A stretch of 32,586 bases of DNA from Streptomyces wedmorensis (GTDB lineage: Bacteria > Actinomycetota > Actinomycetes > Streptomycetales > Streptomycetaceae). The stretch lies in assembly GCF_000716445.1 (NCBI RefSeq), contig NZ_JNWK01000074.1, forward strand, positions 1 to 32,586, read 5' to 3'. The notes below the pieces were generated by a model. That model ran no database searches and had not been told where the DNA came from. It saw only the letters and a program-made list of their open reading frames with translations. Position 1 is the first letter of the stretch, and every line of letters starts with the position of its first letter. The translations under genes and the position numbers were made by a program. This document shows, piece by piece, positions 15,559 through 23,102 of the stretch.

Positions 15559-15759
15559 ATGTCCGGACACTTCACCGACCGCGACGAGCGGATGTGGCAG
15601 CTGCGAGCGGAAGAGCGCGCGACCCGCCCCCTGCCGGTCGGAGCGTGGCTCCGCGGCCTGCGCGCCTCCGCGGCGCGCGTCGGCGCGGGCCGCGGAGCCC
15701 CGTCACGCGGGGCCGCCGAGCGCCGCGGCGCCCCGCCCGTCGCCTGCGAACAGGCGTGA
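15559..15759 (+). CDS. Small orphan protein divergent from the MocR gene
   Basis: A 66-residue basic protein: SGHFTDRDERMWQLRAEERA, TRPLPVGAWLRGLRAS, then an Arg/Gly/Ala-rich tail with one Cys near the end. No membrane segment or known domain is visible. The ATG at 15559 has AAAGGAG 7 nt upstream, so translation is plausible, and the stop overlaps a strong hairpin. It starts about 60 bp from the MocR operator array, which makes it a possible MocR target. Function unknown. Confidence 0.6.
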   Translation: MSGHFTDRDERMWQLRAEERATRPLPVGAWLRGLRASAARVGAGRGAPSRGAAERRGAPPVACEQA

Positions 15760-15793
15760 CCGCCGGACCCGGTGGGGGGCGCGGCGGTCACGC
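15754..15793. terminator. Bidirectional terminator, 12-bp stem
   Basis: GCGTGACCGCCG (15754-15765) and CGGCGGTCACGC (15782-15793) are perfectly complementary with a 16-nt G-rich loop. It overlaps the stop of the small gene and lies 19 bp from the end of the convergent siderophore lipoprotein gene. Confidence 0.75.
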
Positions 15794-15811
15794 GGGATGC
15801 CGGGGGCGGGG

Positions 15812-16813
15812 TCAGGCCTTCGCCGGGTCGACCTCGAAGACGCGGGCCATGTCGTCGAGGACCATGTGGGCGCCCTGGAGGGAGACCGCGGTCATCCAGA
15901 TCTCGTCCTTGACCTCGTGGACGTCGCCCTTCTGGACGGCCTTCAGGCGCTTCCAGAGGGGGTTGGCGAGGAACTTGGTCCTGCGCTCCTCGCCGCCCGA
16001 GTTGGTGGTGTAGAAGATCACGTCGGCGTCGGCCTGGGCGATCTGCTCCTCGCTGATCTCGATGTTGAACTCTTCGGGGTCCTGCTGGTTGGCGGGCCGG
16101 GCGATGCCCATGTCCGACAGGATGATGCCGCTGAAGGTCTTCGGCAGGTAGATGCGGGTCGGGCCGTCGAGGAAGCGGACCACGGAGGCGGTGGGCTTGC
16201 CGGCCTTGGCGTTGATCGCGTCACCGATCTTCCTGGCGCGCGTCTCGTAGGCGGTGACCTGGTCGGCCGCCGACTTCTCCTCGCCGAGCGCCTTGCCGAG
16301 CAGGCCGATGTTCTCCTTCCAGGTCGGTCCGGTCGTCTTCACGAAGACGGTGGGCGCGATCTGGCTGAGCTTCTCGTAGAGCTCGTCGTGGCGGACGGTC
16401 GCCGAGACGATGAGGTCCGGCTTGAGCAGGGCGATCTGCTCCAGGTTCGGGCTCTCCAGCGGGCCGACGTCCTTGGTGTCCTTGACGGCGTCGCCGAGGT
16501 GGGCGGGGAACGTCTTCTGGTCGCGGTACGAGCCGATGCCGCCGACCAGCGGCCTGTCGAGCGCCACCACGGCCTCGACGAGGCTGTTGTCGAGGGCGAC
16601 GATCCGCTTCGGCTTGGCCTTGAGCTCGGTCTTGCCCTTGTCGTGCTCGATCGTCCGGGGGAAGCCCGCCTCGGCCTTGGCGTCGGAGGAGGCCGAACCG
16701 GCCGGCTTCTCGCCCGACTCGCCGCCGCACGCGGTGAGTCCGGCCGTGAGGGTCGCCGCGAGGGCGAGGACGCCGAGCCGCTGGGTCCAGCGGTTCCGGT
16801 TGAGGGTGGTCAC
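15812..16813 (-). CDS. Ferric-siderophore ABC transporter substrate-binding lipoprotein
   Basis: A 333-residue lipoprotein. The signal peptide RLGVLALAATLTAGLTAC ends in a good lipobox (LTAC), followed by GGESGEKP and a flexible linker. The mature part is an FepB/FhuD-type class III binding fold: KRIVALDNSLVEAVVAL, GPLESPNLEQIALLKPDLIV, SQIAPTVFVK, a long central helix, VVRFLDGPTRIYLP, and the last lobe with ADADVIFYTTN and WKRLKAVQKGDVHEV. It would deliver a ferric siderophore (type unknown) to the permease pair encoded divergently. The GTG at 16813 follows GGAGG. An iron box 60 bp upstream (16873-16891) implies DmdR1/IdeR repression when iron is plentiful. Confidence 0.92.
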   Translation of the reverse strand: MTTLNRNRWTQRLGVLALAATLTAGLTACGGESGEKPAGSASSDAKAEAGFPRTIEHDKGKTELKAKPKRIVALDNSLVEAVVALDRPLVGGIGSYRDQKTFPAHLGDAVKDTKDVGPLESPNLEQIALLKPDLIVSATVRHDELYEKLSQIAPTVFVKTTGPTWKENIGLLGKALGEEKSAADQVTAYETRARKIGDAINAKAGKPTASVVRFLDGPTRIYLPKTFSGIILSDMGIARPANQQDPEEFNIEISEEQIAQADADVIFYTTNSGGEERRTKFLANPLWKRLKAVQKGDVHEVKDEIWMTAVSLQGAHMVLDDMARVFEVDPAKA

Positions 16814-16872
16814 GGGGTTCCTCCACGATCGGGCGGTGGTTCGGGGGGTGCTGACGGATCGACAAAAGCTAC

Positions 16873-16891
16873 TTAGGAAAGCCTTGCCTTG
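16873..16891. promoter_or_regulatory. Iron box 1 (DmdR1/IdeR type)
   Basis: TTAGGAAAGCCTTGCCTTG matches 13 of 19 positions of the actinobacterial iron box TTAGGTTAGGCTAACCTAA by eye. It lies upstream of the lipoprotein gene in the divergent siderophore promoter region. Confidence 0.7.
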
Positions 16892-16955
16892 CTAAATCCT
16901 GTGTGAGGATAACGGCATTCCGCCACCGCGTGAACACGGGGGGTGGGGGTGGAAG

Positions 16956-16974
16956 TGAGGTTAGGCATCCCTTA
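16956..16974. promoter_or_regulatory. Iron box 2 (DmdR1/IdeR type)
   Basis: TGAGGTTAGGCATCCCTTA matches about 14 of 19 iron-box positions and ends 4 bp before the GTG of the first permease. TAGGCA (16962-16967) inside it could be the -10 of that gene, giving a nearly leaderless message. Confidence 0.75.
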
Positions 16975-16978
16975 GTTT

Positions 16979-18064
16979 GTGGCCGTGCCTGTGAAGTCCT
17001 CGGCCGCGTCGGCCGCCACACCGCCCGGCTCGCCCCCGCCTGCCCCGTCGCCCCGCCCCGCCCGGACGCGCCGCGGTGCCCTCCTCGCCCCGCCGGCCCT
17101 TCTCGCCCTCCTGGCGCTCGCCCTGGCCGCCTCACTCGCCATCGGCACCAAGTCCGTACCCCTCGGCGACGTCCTGGCCGCACTCGGCGGATCGACCGAC
17201 GGCGACGCCGTCGTCGTCAGCGAACTGCGCATGCCGCGCACCCTGCTGGGGCTGCTCGCCGGACTCGCCCTCGGCGCCGCCGGAGCCGTCGCCCAGGACA
17301 TCACCCGCAACCCGCTCGGCGACCCCGGACTCATCGGCGTCAGCGCCGGAGCGGCCTTCGCCGTCGCCGCCGGCATCGGCGTGTTCGGCCTCACCAGCTC
17401 CTACGAGTACGTCTGGTTCGCCTTCGCCGGGGGAGCGCTCGCCGGACTCCTCGCCCACCTCGTCGGCGGAACCGGGACCGGCGGCGCCACCCCGGCGAAA
17501 CTGGCGCTCGCCGGAGCCGCCGTGACCGTCCTCCTGGAAGCCGGCACCAACGCGCTCGTCCTGCTCGACGTCCGCACCCTCGACCAGTACCGCTCCTGGG
17601 CCGTCGGCTCCCTCGCCGGCCGCGACGCCGACCTCGGCCTCCAGCTCCTGCCCTTCATCGCGGCCGGCCTCCTCCTCGCCCTCGCCCTCAGCGGCCGGCT
17701 CAACGCACTGGCCCTCGGCGACGACCTCGCCGCCACCCTGGGCACCAAGGTCGCCGCCACCCGCGCCCTGGGCGCCCTCGCGGTCGTCCTGCTCACCGGC
17801 TCCGCGGTCGCCGCCTGCGGACTCGTCACCTTCGTCGGACTCGTCGTCCCACACGTCGTCCGCGCCTTCACCGGCCCCGACGCCCGGATCCTGGTGCCCT
17901 GTTCGGCGCTCGGCGGGGCGGTCCTGCTGCTCGGCGCCGACGTCGTCGGCCGCATCGTCGTCCGTCCCGGCGAACTCCAGGCCGGCGTCGTCACCGCGCT
18001 CGTCGGCGCCCCCTTCCTCGCCTACCTGGTCAAGCGCGGCAAGCTCAAGGAGCACACCCGATGA
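16979..18064 (+). CDS. FecCD-family iron-siderophore permease, subunit 1
   Basis: A 361-residue inner-membrane permease of the BtuC/FecCD family. After a Pro/Ala-rich N-terminal tail come about nine or ten hydrophobic helices. The family marks are ELRMPRTLLGLLAGLALGAAGAVAQDITRNPLGDPGLIGVSAGAAFAV, the coupling segment ATLGTKV, and the late ACGLVTFVGLVVPHVVRAFTGPD and VGRIVVRPGELQAGVVTALVGAPFLAYL. It forms a heterodimer with the next gene product. The GTG at 16979 is the furthest start after the iron box; GTGs at 16985 and 16991 are also in frame. No Shine-Dalgarno is visible, in line with a leaderless transcript. It overlaps the next gene by 4 bp (ATGA). Confidence 0.9.
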   Translation: MAVPVKSSAASAATPPGSPPPAPSPRPARTRRGALLAPPALLALLALALAASLAIGTKSVPLGDVLAALGGSTDGDAVVVSELRMPRTLLGLLAGLALGAAGAVAQDITRNPLGDPGLIGVSAGAAFAVAAGIGVFGLTSSYEYVWFAFAGGALAGLLAHLVGGTGTGGATPAKLALAGAAVTVLLEAGTNALVLLDVRTLDQYRSWAVGSLAGRDADLGLQLLPFIAAGLLLALALSGRLNALALGDDLAATLGTKVAATRALGALAVVLLTGSAVAACGLVTFVGLVVPHVVRAFTGPDARILVPCSALGGAVLLLGADVVGRIVVRPGELQAGVVTALVGAPFLAYLVKRGKLKEHTR

Positions 18065-19206
18065 GCGACCGGCCCGAGACGGCCCGCCCGGCGAACGACC
18101 GGCCCGAGACGGCCCGCCCGGCGGGCGGCGCGACCCTGGCGGCACGCCCCGCGAGCGGCCTCCGCGTGGAACTCGGCCCCCTCGGGGCGCGGTTGCGGCC
18201 CCGGGTCGCCCTCGCGGCCACCGGGCTCGCCCTCGCGTCCTTCGCGGCCCTGGTCGCCTCCGTGTCGCTCGGCACGTTCGCGATCCCCGTCCCCGACGTG
18301 CTCGGCGCGCTGTTCGGCGCCGGCTCCGGCGACGCCGACCTCATCGTCCACGAACTCCGGCTGCCCAGGGCCCTGACGGCCCTGCTCGTCGGCACCGCCT
18401 TCGGCATCGCCGGCGCCGTCTACCAGGCCGTCACCCGCAACCCGCTCGCCAGCCCGGACCTCATCGGCATCTCCGCCGGAGCCGGCGCGGGCGCCGTCGG
18501 CGCCATCCTCGTCGGCGGAGTCACCGCGGCCGGCGCGGGAACCTTCGGCGCCGTCCCCTTCGGCGCGCTCGCCGGAGCCCTCACCACCGCCGCCGTCATC
18601 TACCTGCTCGCGTACCGGGGCGGCACCGTCACCGGCTACCGCTTCGTCCTCGTCGGCCTCGCCGCGAACGGGGCGCTCGCGGCCGTCACCCGCTGGATGC
18701 TCGCCCAGGCCGACATCGACCAGGCCTCCCGGGCGATGGTCTGGCTCACCGGCAGCCTCAACGGCCGCGGCTACGAGCACGTCGGCTGGGCCGGCACCGC
18801 CCTCCTCCTGCTCGTACCGCTCACCCTCGCCCTGGCCAGGCCCTACCAGCTCCTCCAGTTCGACGACGACACCGCACGAGGACTCGGCATCCCGATCGAC
18901 CGGGCCCGCGTCGGACTGCTCGTCCTCGCCACCTGCCTCGCAGCGCTCGCCACCGCGGCCGCCGGACCCATCGCCTTCATCGCCCTCGGAGCCCCGCAGA
19001 TCGCCCGCCGCCTGGCCGGGACCGCCGGCATCCCGCTCGTCCTCAGCGGTCTCACCGGCGCCGCCCTGCTCCTCCTCGCCGACCTCGCCGGACGCCTGGT
19101 CTTCTCGCCCGTCGAACTGCCCGTCGGCATCATCACCGGCGCCGTCGGCGCCCCGTACCTGCTGCTACTGCTCGCCCGCGCCAACCGCTCGGGACAGGGA
19201 GGCTGA
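18061..19206 (+). CDS. FecCD-family iron-siderophore permease, subunit 2
   Basis: A 381-residue FecCD permease and partner of the preceding subunit. An extra N-terminal hydrophilic tail of about 50 residues contains a tandem DRPETARPA repeat. The membrane part then shows ELRLPRALTALLVGTAFGIAGAVYQAVTRNPLASPDLIGISAGAGAGA, the cytoplasmic coupling motif ARGLGIPIDRAR, and AAAGPIAFIALGAPQIARRLAG, ending in FSPVELPVGIITGAVGAPYLLLLL. Its ATG overlaps the stop of subunit 1 (ATGA), pointing to translational coupling. The ATPase gene starts 1 bp after its stop. Confidence 0.92.
   Translation: MSDRPETARPANDRPETARPAGGATLAARPASGLRVELGPLGARLRPRVALAATGLALASFAALVASVSLGTFAIPVPDVLGALFGAGSGDADLIVHELRLPRALTALLVGTAFGIAGAVYQAVTRNPLASPDLIGISAGAGAGAVGAILVGGVTAAGAGTFGAVPFGALAGALTTAAVIYLLAYRGGTVTGYRFVLVGLAANGALAAVTRWMLAQADIDQASRAMVWLTGSLNGRGYEHVGWAGTALLLLVPLTLALARPYQLLQFDDDTARGLGIPIDRARVGLLVLATCLAALATAAAGPIAFIALGAPQIARRLAGTAGIPLVLSGLTGAALLLLADLAGRLVFSPVELPVGIITGAVGAPYLLLLLARANRSGQGG
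18066..18123 (+). repeat. 28-bp direct repeat inside a permease gene
   Basis: 28-bp copies at 18066-18093 and 18096-18123 (period 30) appear identical and encode DRPETARPA twice in the cytoplasmic tail of permease subunit 2. The repeat keeps the reading frame. Confidence 0.9.
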
Positions 19207-19207
19207 C

Positions 19208-20056
19208 ATGACCGCCACCACCAACGCGACGGCCGGAGCGGCCCTCAAGGGCACCGGACTGCGCCTCGGCTACGGCGAGCGGACCGTCGCCGAGGAACTC
19301 GACCTCGACATCCCGGCCGGCCGCGTCACCGCACTCGTCGGACCCAACGCCTGCGGGAAGTCCACCGCGCTGCGCGCCCTCGCCCGGCTCCTCAAGCCGA
19401 CCGCCGGCACCGTCCACCTCGGCGACGAGGACATCGCCGGACTCGGCGCCCGCGACCTCGCCCTGAAGCTGTCCCTCCTCCCGCAGAGCCCGGCCGCCCC
19501 CGACGGCATCACCGTCCGCGACCTCGTCGCCCGGGGCCGCACCCCGCACCAGCGCTGGTGGCGGCAGTGGTCCTCCGCGGACGACGCCGTCGTCGACCGC
19601 GCCCTGGACGCCACCGGCACCACCGAACTCGCGGACCGCGGCCTCGACGAGCTCTCCGGCGGCCAGCGCCAGCGCGTCTGGATCGCCATGGCCCTCGCCC
19701 AGGACACCCCGGTCCTGCTCCTCGACGAGCCCACGACCTACCTCGACCTCGCCCACCAGGTCGACGTCCTCGAACTCGTCGCCGCCCTCAACCGCGAGGA
19801 CGGCCGCACCGTCGTGATGGTGCTGCACGAGCTCAACCTCGCCTGCCGGTACGCCGACCACCTCGTCGCGATGCGCACCGGGCGGGTCGTCGCCGCCGGT
19901 CCGCCCGGCGAGATCGTCACCCCCGACCTCGTCCGCGAGGTCTTCGACCTGCCGGCCACCGTCATCACCTGCCCGGTGGCCGGCACGCCCCTGGTCATCC
20001 CGGAAGGGGGCCGCCGGCCGCGCGTCCCCGGCCCGAAGGCCGGGGACACGGCCTGA
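19208..20056 (+). CDS. Iron-siderophore ABC transporter ATPase (FecE/FepC type)
   Basis: A 282-residue ABC ATPase that powers the two FecCD permeases. Walker A is GPNACGKST (residues about 44-52, Ala in place of the more usual Gly), the Q-loop region is LSLLPQSPAAPDGITVRDLVARGRTPHQRWW, the signature is LSGGQRQRVWIAMALAQ, Walker B is VLLLDEPTTYLDLAHQ, and the switch His is in MVLHELNLACRYADHL. The VRDLVARGRxPH pattern is typical of ferric-siderophore ATPases. The start is the ATG at 19208, 1 bp after the permease stop. The 3' end of the coding region carries a GC-rich hairpin. The set of binding lipoprotein, two permeases and this ATPase forms a complete importer. Confidence 0.93.
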   Translation: MTATTNATAGAALKGTGLRLGYGERTVAEELDLDIPAGRVTALVGPNACGKSTALRALARLLKPTAGTVHLGDEDIAGLGARDLALKLSLLPQSPAAPDGITVRDLVARGRTPHQRWWRQWSSADDAVVDRALDATGTTELADRGLDELSGGQRQRVWIAMALAQDTPVLLLDEPTTYLDLAHQVDVLELVAALNREDGRTVVMVLHELNLACRYADHLVAMRTGRVVAAGPPGEIVTPDLVREVFDLPATVITCPVAGTPLVIPEGGRRPRVPGPKAGDTA

Positions 20057-20067
20057 CGTCCCCGGCC
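20024..20067 (+). terminator. GC hairpin at the end of the siderophore operon
   Basis: GTCCCCGGCC (20024-20033) pairs with GGCCGGGGAC (20038-20047) across a 4-nt loop, inside the last codons of the ATPase gene. A second GTCCCCGGCC at 20058-20067, past the stop, can pair with the same arm, so two alternative stems are possible. Confidence 0.55.
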
Positions 20068-20077
20068 CGCCGAACGA

Positions 20078-21544
20078 TCAGGCGACGGGCGCCGCTCCCG
20101 GAACCGACGCGGGCAGGGAGAGCGCACCGGGCGCCGGCGGTGACGGCGGCGGCGACGAGGGCGAGGACAGCGACGACAGCGACTGCCCGGCCGAGGACGA
20201 GGCCGGCTGGGCGGGCGACTGCTCCGCCGAGTCGCTCGTCAGACCGGCCGAACCGTCCGTCGCGGGCCCGTCCGTCGCGGGCCCGGACTCAGGGCTCGAC
20301 GATTCGTCCGACGGTGACGAGGAACCGGTCGAGGCCGAGTCGGACGGCGACGTCGGCGACGACGTCGACGCGGAAGGGGAGAGCGTCGACGGGCACGGCG
20401 ACGGGGTGACCCCGTTGCTCGGCGACGGCTTCTGCGTGCCCGTCACCGTCACGCACGGCACCGGGGACAACGGGGAGACCGAAGGCGACGTCAGGGACGG
20501 GGAAGGCGAGGCCGACGTCGACGGGGACACCGACGGCGGCGGGGGAGGCGGCGGCGTGGGCTTGTCGTGCCGGCCCGTGTCGCCGTGCTGCCGCGCGAAC
20601 CAGCCGTCGTCCTGGGGGTCGTACACGATGAAGACGTTCACGACCGTCACCGACGGCGCCACGACCACGAGCTGGGAGGAGTCGTACCCCTGCCACGGCG
20701 TGCCGGTCGTCCTCGGCTGCTTCTGAGCCACCGGCTCCGTCAGCGGATTGCCGCAGGCGCAGCGCACCCGGGGCACCCCGCGGCCGTCGACCATCACGGC
20801 CGTCCCGGACTGGAGCACCGCCTGGTAGGTGGTGGCCGAGCCGTCCCGGAAGCCGTGGTTCGTCACGCGGGTGTCGACCCGGAGCTGGAGCGGGGTCAAG
20901 GAGCGCAGATAACCGGGCACCGAGTCGGCGGAGATGCCGATGACCGAGGCGAAGGCCGCGTTCTTCGCGGGCTCGCCTGAGAGGAAGCGCACCTGCTGCT
21001 CCACGTTGCAGCTCGCCACCGACTGCGTCCCGCCGTAGAGGCCGGGTGTCGACCCCCGTACCTCGGGAGTGGTCGACCCGGTACGCGGCGGCAGCGAGGC
21101 CGGCGATGCGGAGCCGCCGCCGGGGCGGGCCGTCGAGGCCGTGAACGGGTCGGGGCCCGAGGCGGAGGCGTTCTGCAGGAAGACCTCGCCGCCGGAGCCG
21201 GACGCCGTGCCGCCGTCGTCGGGCCGGTTGGTGAGGACGACGGCCAGGGCCACGGCCGCCACCACGGCCGCGGTGACCGAGGCGACCTTCGGGACGGAAC
21301 GCCACCAGGGGCTCTTGCCGCCGCCCCGGTCGGGGCCGCCGTCTCCGGAACCGCCACCGGACGGGCCGCCTCCGCCCGGGCCGCCGCCTCCGCCCGAGCC
21401 GCCCCCGGAACCGCCGTGCGGAGGTCCGGAGGGCGGAGGCGGGGGTCCACCGGTCCCGGGGCGTGTACTCGGGCCCGACAGGGGGCCTGAGGGGGGACCA
21501 GCGGGAGGAACCGACGGGGGGCCGGACGGCGGGTGGGAAGTCAC
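20078..21544 (-). CDS. DUF6777-type membrane-anchored protein with Pro/Gly head and Ser/Pro tail
   Basis: A 488-residue protein in four parts. A Pro/Gly/Ser-rich cytoplasmic head (residues 1-75) is followed by one membrane helix at about 80-100 (VASVTAAVVAAVALAVVLT). The extracytoplasmic domain resembles DUF6777: EVFLQNASASGPDPF, CNVEQQVRFLSGEPAKNAAFASVIG, VPGYLRSLTPLQLRVDTRVTNHGF, TTYQAVLQSGTAVMVD, GVPRVRCACGNPL and VVVAPSVTVVNVFIVYD. The tail, from about 325 onwards, is a long Ser/Thr/Pro low-complexity wall-type region. The GTG at 21544 follows AAAGGGA; an in-frame ATG at 21574 would add MAPERKKGKK but lacks a ribosome site. It is divergent from the streptophobe. Function unknown; a cell-envelope sensor or anchor is inference. 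Confidence 0.75.
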   Translation of the reverse strand: MTSHPPSGPPSVPPAGPPSGPLSGPSTRPGTGGPPPPPSGPPHGGSGGGSGGGGGPGGGGPSGGGSGDGGPDRGGGKSPWWRSVPKVASVTAAVVAAVALAVVLTNRPDDGGTASGSGGEVFLQNASASGPDPFTASTARPGGGSASPASLPPRTGSTTPEVRGSTPGLYGGTQSVASCNVEQQVRFLSGEPAKNAAFASVIGISADSVPGYLRSLTPLQLRVDTRVTNHGFRDGSATTYQAVLQSGTAVMVDGRGVPRVRCACGNPLTEPVAQKQPRTTGTPWQGYDSSQLVVVAPSVTVVNVFIVYDPQDDGWFARQHGDTGRHDKPTPPPPPPPSVSPSTSASPSPSLTSPSVSPLSPVPCVTVTGTQKPSPSNGVTPSPCPSTLSPSASTSSPTSPSDSASTGSSSPSDESSSPESGPATDGPATDGSAGLTSDSAEQSPAQPASSSAGQSLSSLSSPSSPPPSPPAPGALSLPASVPGAAPVA

Positions 21545-21692
21545 TTTTTTCCCTTTCTTCCGTTCCGGGGCCATTGTGTGCGCCGACCGGGGTCCGCCCG
21601 CAAGCGGAACCGTGACCCTCCGCGAAGGCAGCACCTCCGGGCGGTCCCCGGCAGCACCCCTCCCCGCCTCGCCTCCACCGGCACGGCGGACC

Positions 21693-21736
21693 GCGGACCG
21701 CCGTCGCCGGTACTGCGGACCGCCGTCGCCGGTACT
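21693..21736. repeat. 22-bp tandem duplication in the streptophobe promoter
   Basis: Two 22-bp copies, 21693-21714 and 21715-21736, appear identical and directly abut. The unit begins GCGGACCGCC and ends CCGGTACT. The second copy's last base is the first base of the -10 candidate TAGCGT (21736-21741). A partial relative of the unit (CGGACCG) lies just upstream. Confidence 0.9.
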
Positions 21737-21751
21737 AGCGTGGTCAGGGTG
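21736..21751 (+). promoter_or_regulatory. -10 element with leaderless-type start of the streptophobe gene
   Basis: TAGCGT at 21736-21741 is followed by 7 nt and the GTG start at 21749. That is the distance at which a transcript would begin at the start codon. There is no convincing Shine-Dalgarno. A -35 match is poor (CTGCGG, 21713-21718, within the duplication). Confidence 0.5.
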
Positions 21752-23071
21752 AGCAGTCGGCTCCCCACCTCCACGCGGCCCGCCGCGTCCAACGGGCTCG
21801 TCGCCCGCATCGCGGTCCAGGCCTTGGCGGCCGTGGTCGCCGGATACCTGGCGATGGCCGTCACCGCCGGGCTCGGACTCTGGGCCGCGGGCGCCGCGGA
21901 CCTGCCGGGCGGCTTCACCGCCGTCCTCGCCGCGGTCGTCGTCATGGCGGCCGGCGGCAAGGTCGAGCTCTCCGGCGACGCAGGCTCCCTGGCCGGCACC
22001 CACGCCGAACTGACCGCCATGCCCCTCACCGTCACCCTGGTGGGCGCACTGGTCACCGGCTTCTGCTTCCTGCGCCCGCTGCGCCACCACGCGGTGGCGG
22101 GCACCCGGGAACTCCTGGTCCGCGCGGCGAGCGTGGTCGTCCTCTGGCTGGCGGCCCTCCTCGGCCTCTCGGCCCTCGCCCGGCACGACTTCCCGATCAC
22201 CATCGGAGTCGGCGACGAGGGACAGAACCCCCTGACGGACCTGTTCGGCGAGCTGCTCGACGCCGTGAACCCCACCGTGGGCTTCCGCACCGACGTCGGG
22301 CCGACGCTCTTCTACGGGCTCCTGTGGATCCTCGGCGTGCTCGCCGTCGCCCTCCTCGTCTCCCGCCGTACGCCCCTGCCGCCGCGGCTCGTCCGCTACC
22401 ACGAACCCGTCCGCCCCGCCGCCTTCGCGATGCTCCTCCTGCTCCTCGCGTACGTGGCGGTGGGCCTGGTCATCGGGATCGTCGTCGCCGCGACGAAGGG
22501 ACACGCGGCGGAGACCCTCGCCGTCCTCCTTCTGGGCCTGCCGAACGTCTCCTGGCTCGCCCTCGGCGTGGGCATCGGCGGCTCCTGGCAGGGCAAGGTG
22601 GAGGGCCCCTTCGGCCTGCCCATGCCCCAGGTACTCGACGGCGTCCTGCGGGGCGGCGGCGACAGCCCCGACCTCTCGACCGTCGACCTGTCCTCGCTCG
22701 CCGAGCAGGACGCGCGCGCGTGGTGGCTGCTGCCCATCGCCGCCGTCCTGCTCCTCGCCGCGGCCTTCCTGGCGGCCGTACGCTCTCCCGCCCGCGTACG
22801 GCTCTGGCAGCACTCCCTGCACCTGGGCATCGCGTTCGCCCTGACCATGCTGGTCGTCACCCCCCTCACCCTGGTCGAGGCCCGCTTCGGCCTCTCCATC
22901 CTGGGCATCGGCGACCTGGACTCGCTCGGCGGCGAGGTCGTCCTGCGCCCCGACGTCTGGAAGACCGTCGGCCTCGCCCTCCTCTGGGGCCTGGTCTTCG
23001 GCTTCCTCGGCGGCCTGCTCGCCACCCGCGTCCACCGAAAGGGCGAGGTGGCGGCACAGCCACCGAAGTGA
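21749..23071 (+). CDS. Streptophobe-family integral membrane protein
   Basis: A 440-residue polytopic membrane protein, highly hydrophobic, with roughly ten membrane segments. Examples are VAGYLAMAVTAGLGLWAAG, VVLWLAALLGLSALA, FYGLLWILGVLAVALLV, FAMLLLLLAYVAVGLVIGIVV and LALLWGLVFGFLGGLLATRV. One larger loop at about residues 295-330 (GPFGLPMPQVLDGVLRGGGDSPDL) precedes ARAWWLLPIAAVLLL. The pattern matches the Streptomyces-restricted streptophobe family, whose function is unknown. The GTG at 21749 is preferred to that at 21740 because it lies 7 nt after the -10. It is divergent from the DUF6777 gene and convergent with the kinase gene; a short 6-bp hairpin overlaps its stop. Confidence 0.82.
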   Translation: MSSRLPTSTRPAASNGLVARIAVQALAAVVAGYLAMAVTAGLGLWAAGAADLPGGFTAVLAAVVVMAAGGKVELSGDAGSLAGTHAELTAMPLTVTLVGALVTGFCFLRPLRHHAVAGTRELLVRAASVVVLWLAALLGLSALARHDFPITIGVGDEGQNPLTDLFGELLDAVNPTVGFRTDVGPTLFYGLLWILGVLAVALLVSRRTPLPPRLVRYHEPVRPAAFAMLLLLLAYVAVGLVIGIVVAATKGHAAETLAVLLLGLPNVSWLALGVGIGGSWQGKVEGPFGLPMPQVLDGVLRGGGDSPDLSTVDLSSLAEQDARAWWLLPIAAVLLLAAAFLAAVRSPARVRLWQHSLHLGIAFALTMLVVTPLTLVEARFGLSILGIGDLDSLGGEVVLRPDVWKTVGLALLWGLVFGFLGGLLATRVHRKGEVAAQPPK

Positions 23072-23102
23072 CCGGGCCGGTCAGGTCCTACGTCTACGCC
23101 GC

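Noticed and set aside
13502..16876. A long plus-strand open frame antisense to the FBP, MocR and siderophore-binding genes
   Set aside because: It has no recognisable domain, runs through two terminator-like hairpins and is explained by the minus-strand genes.
16938..16952. G-rich tract as a G-quadruplex riboswitch or regulatory element
   Set aside because: It has only two long G runs plus short GG steps, so a stable quadruplex is not assured. I mention it only beside the iron boxes.
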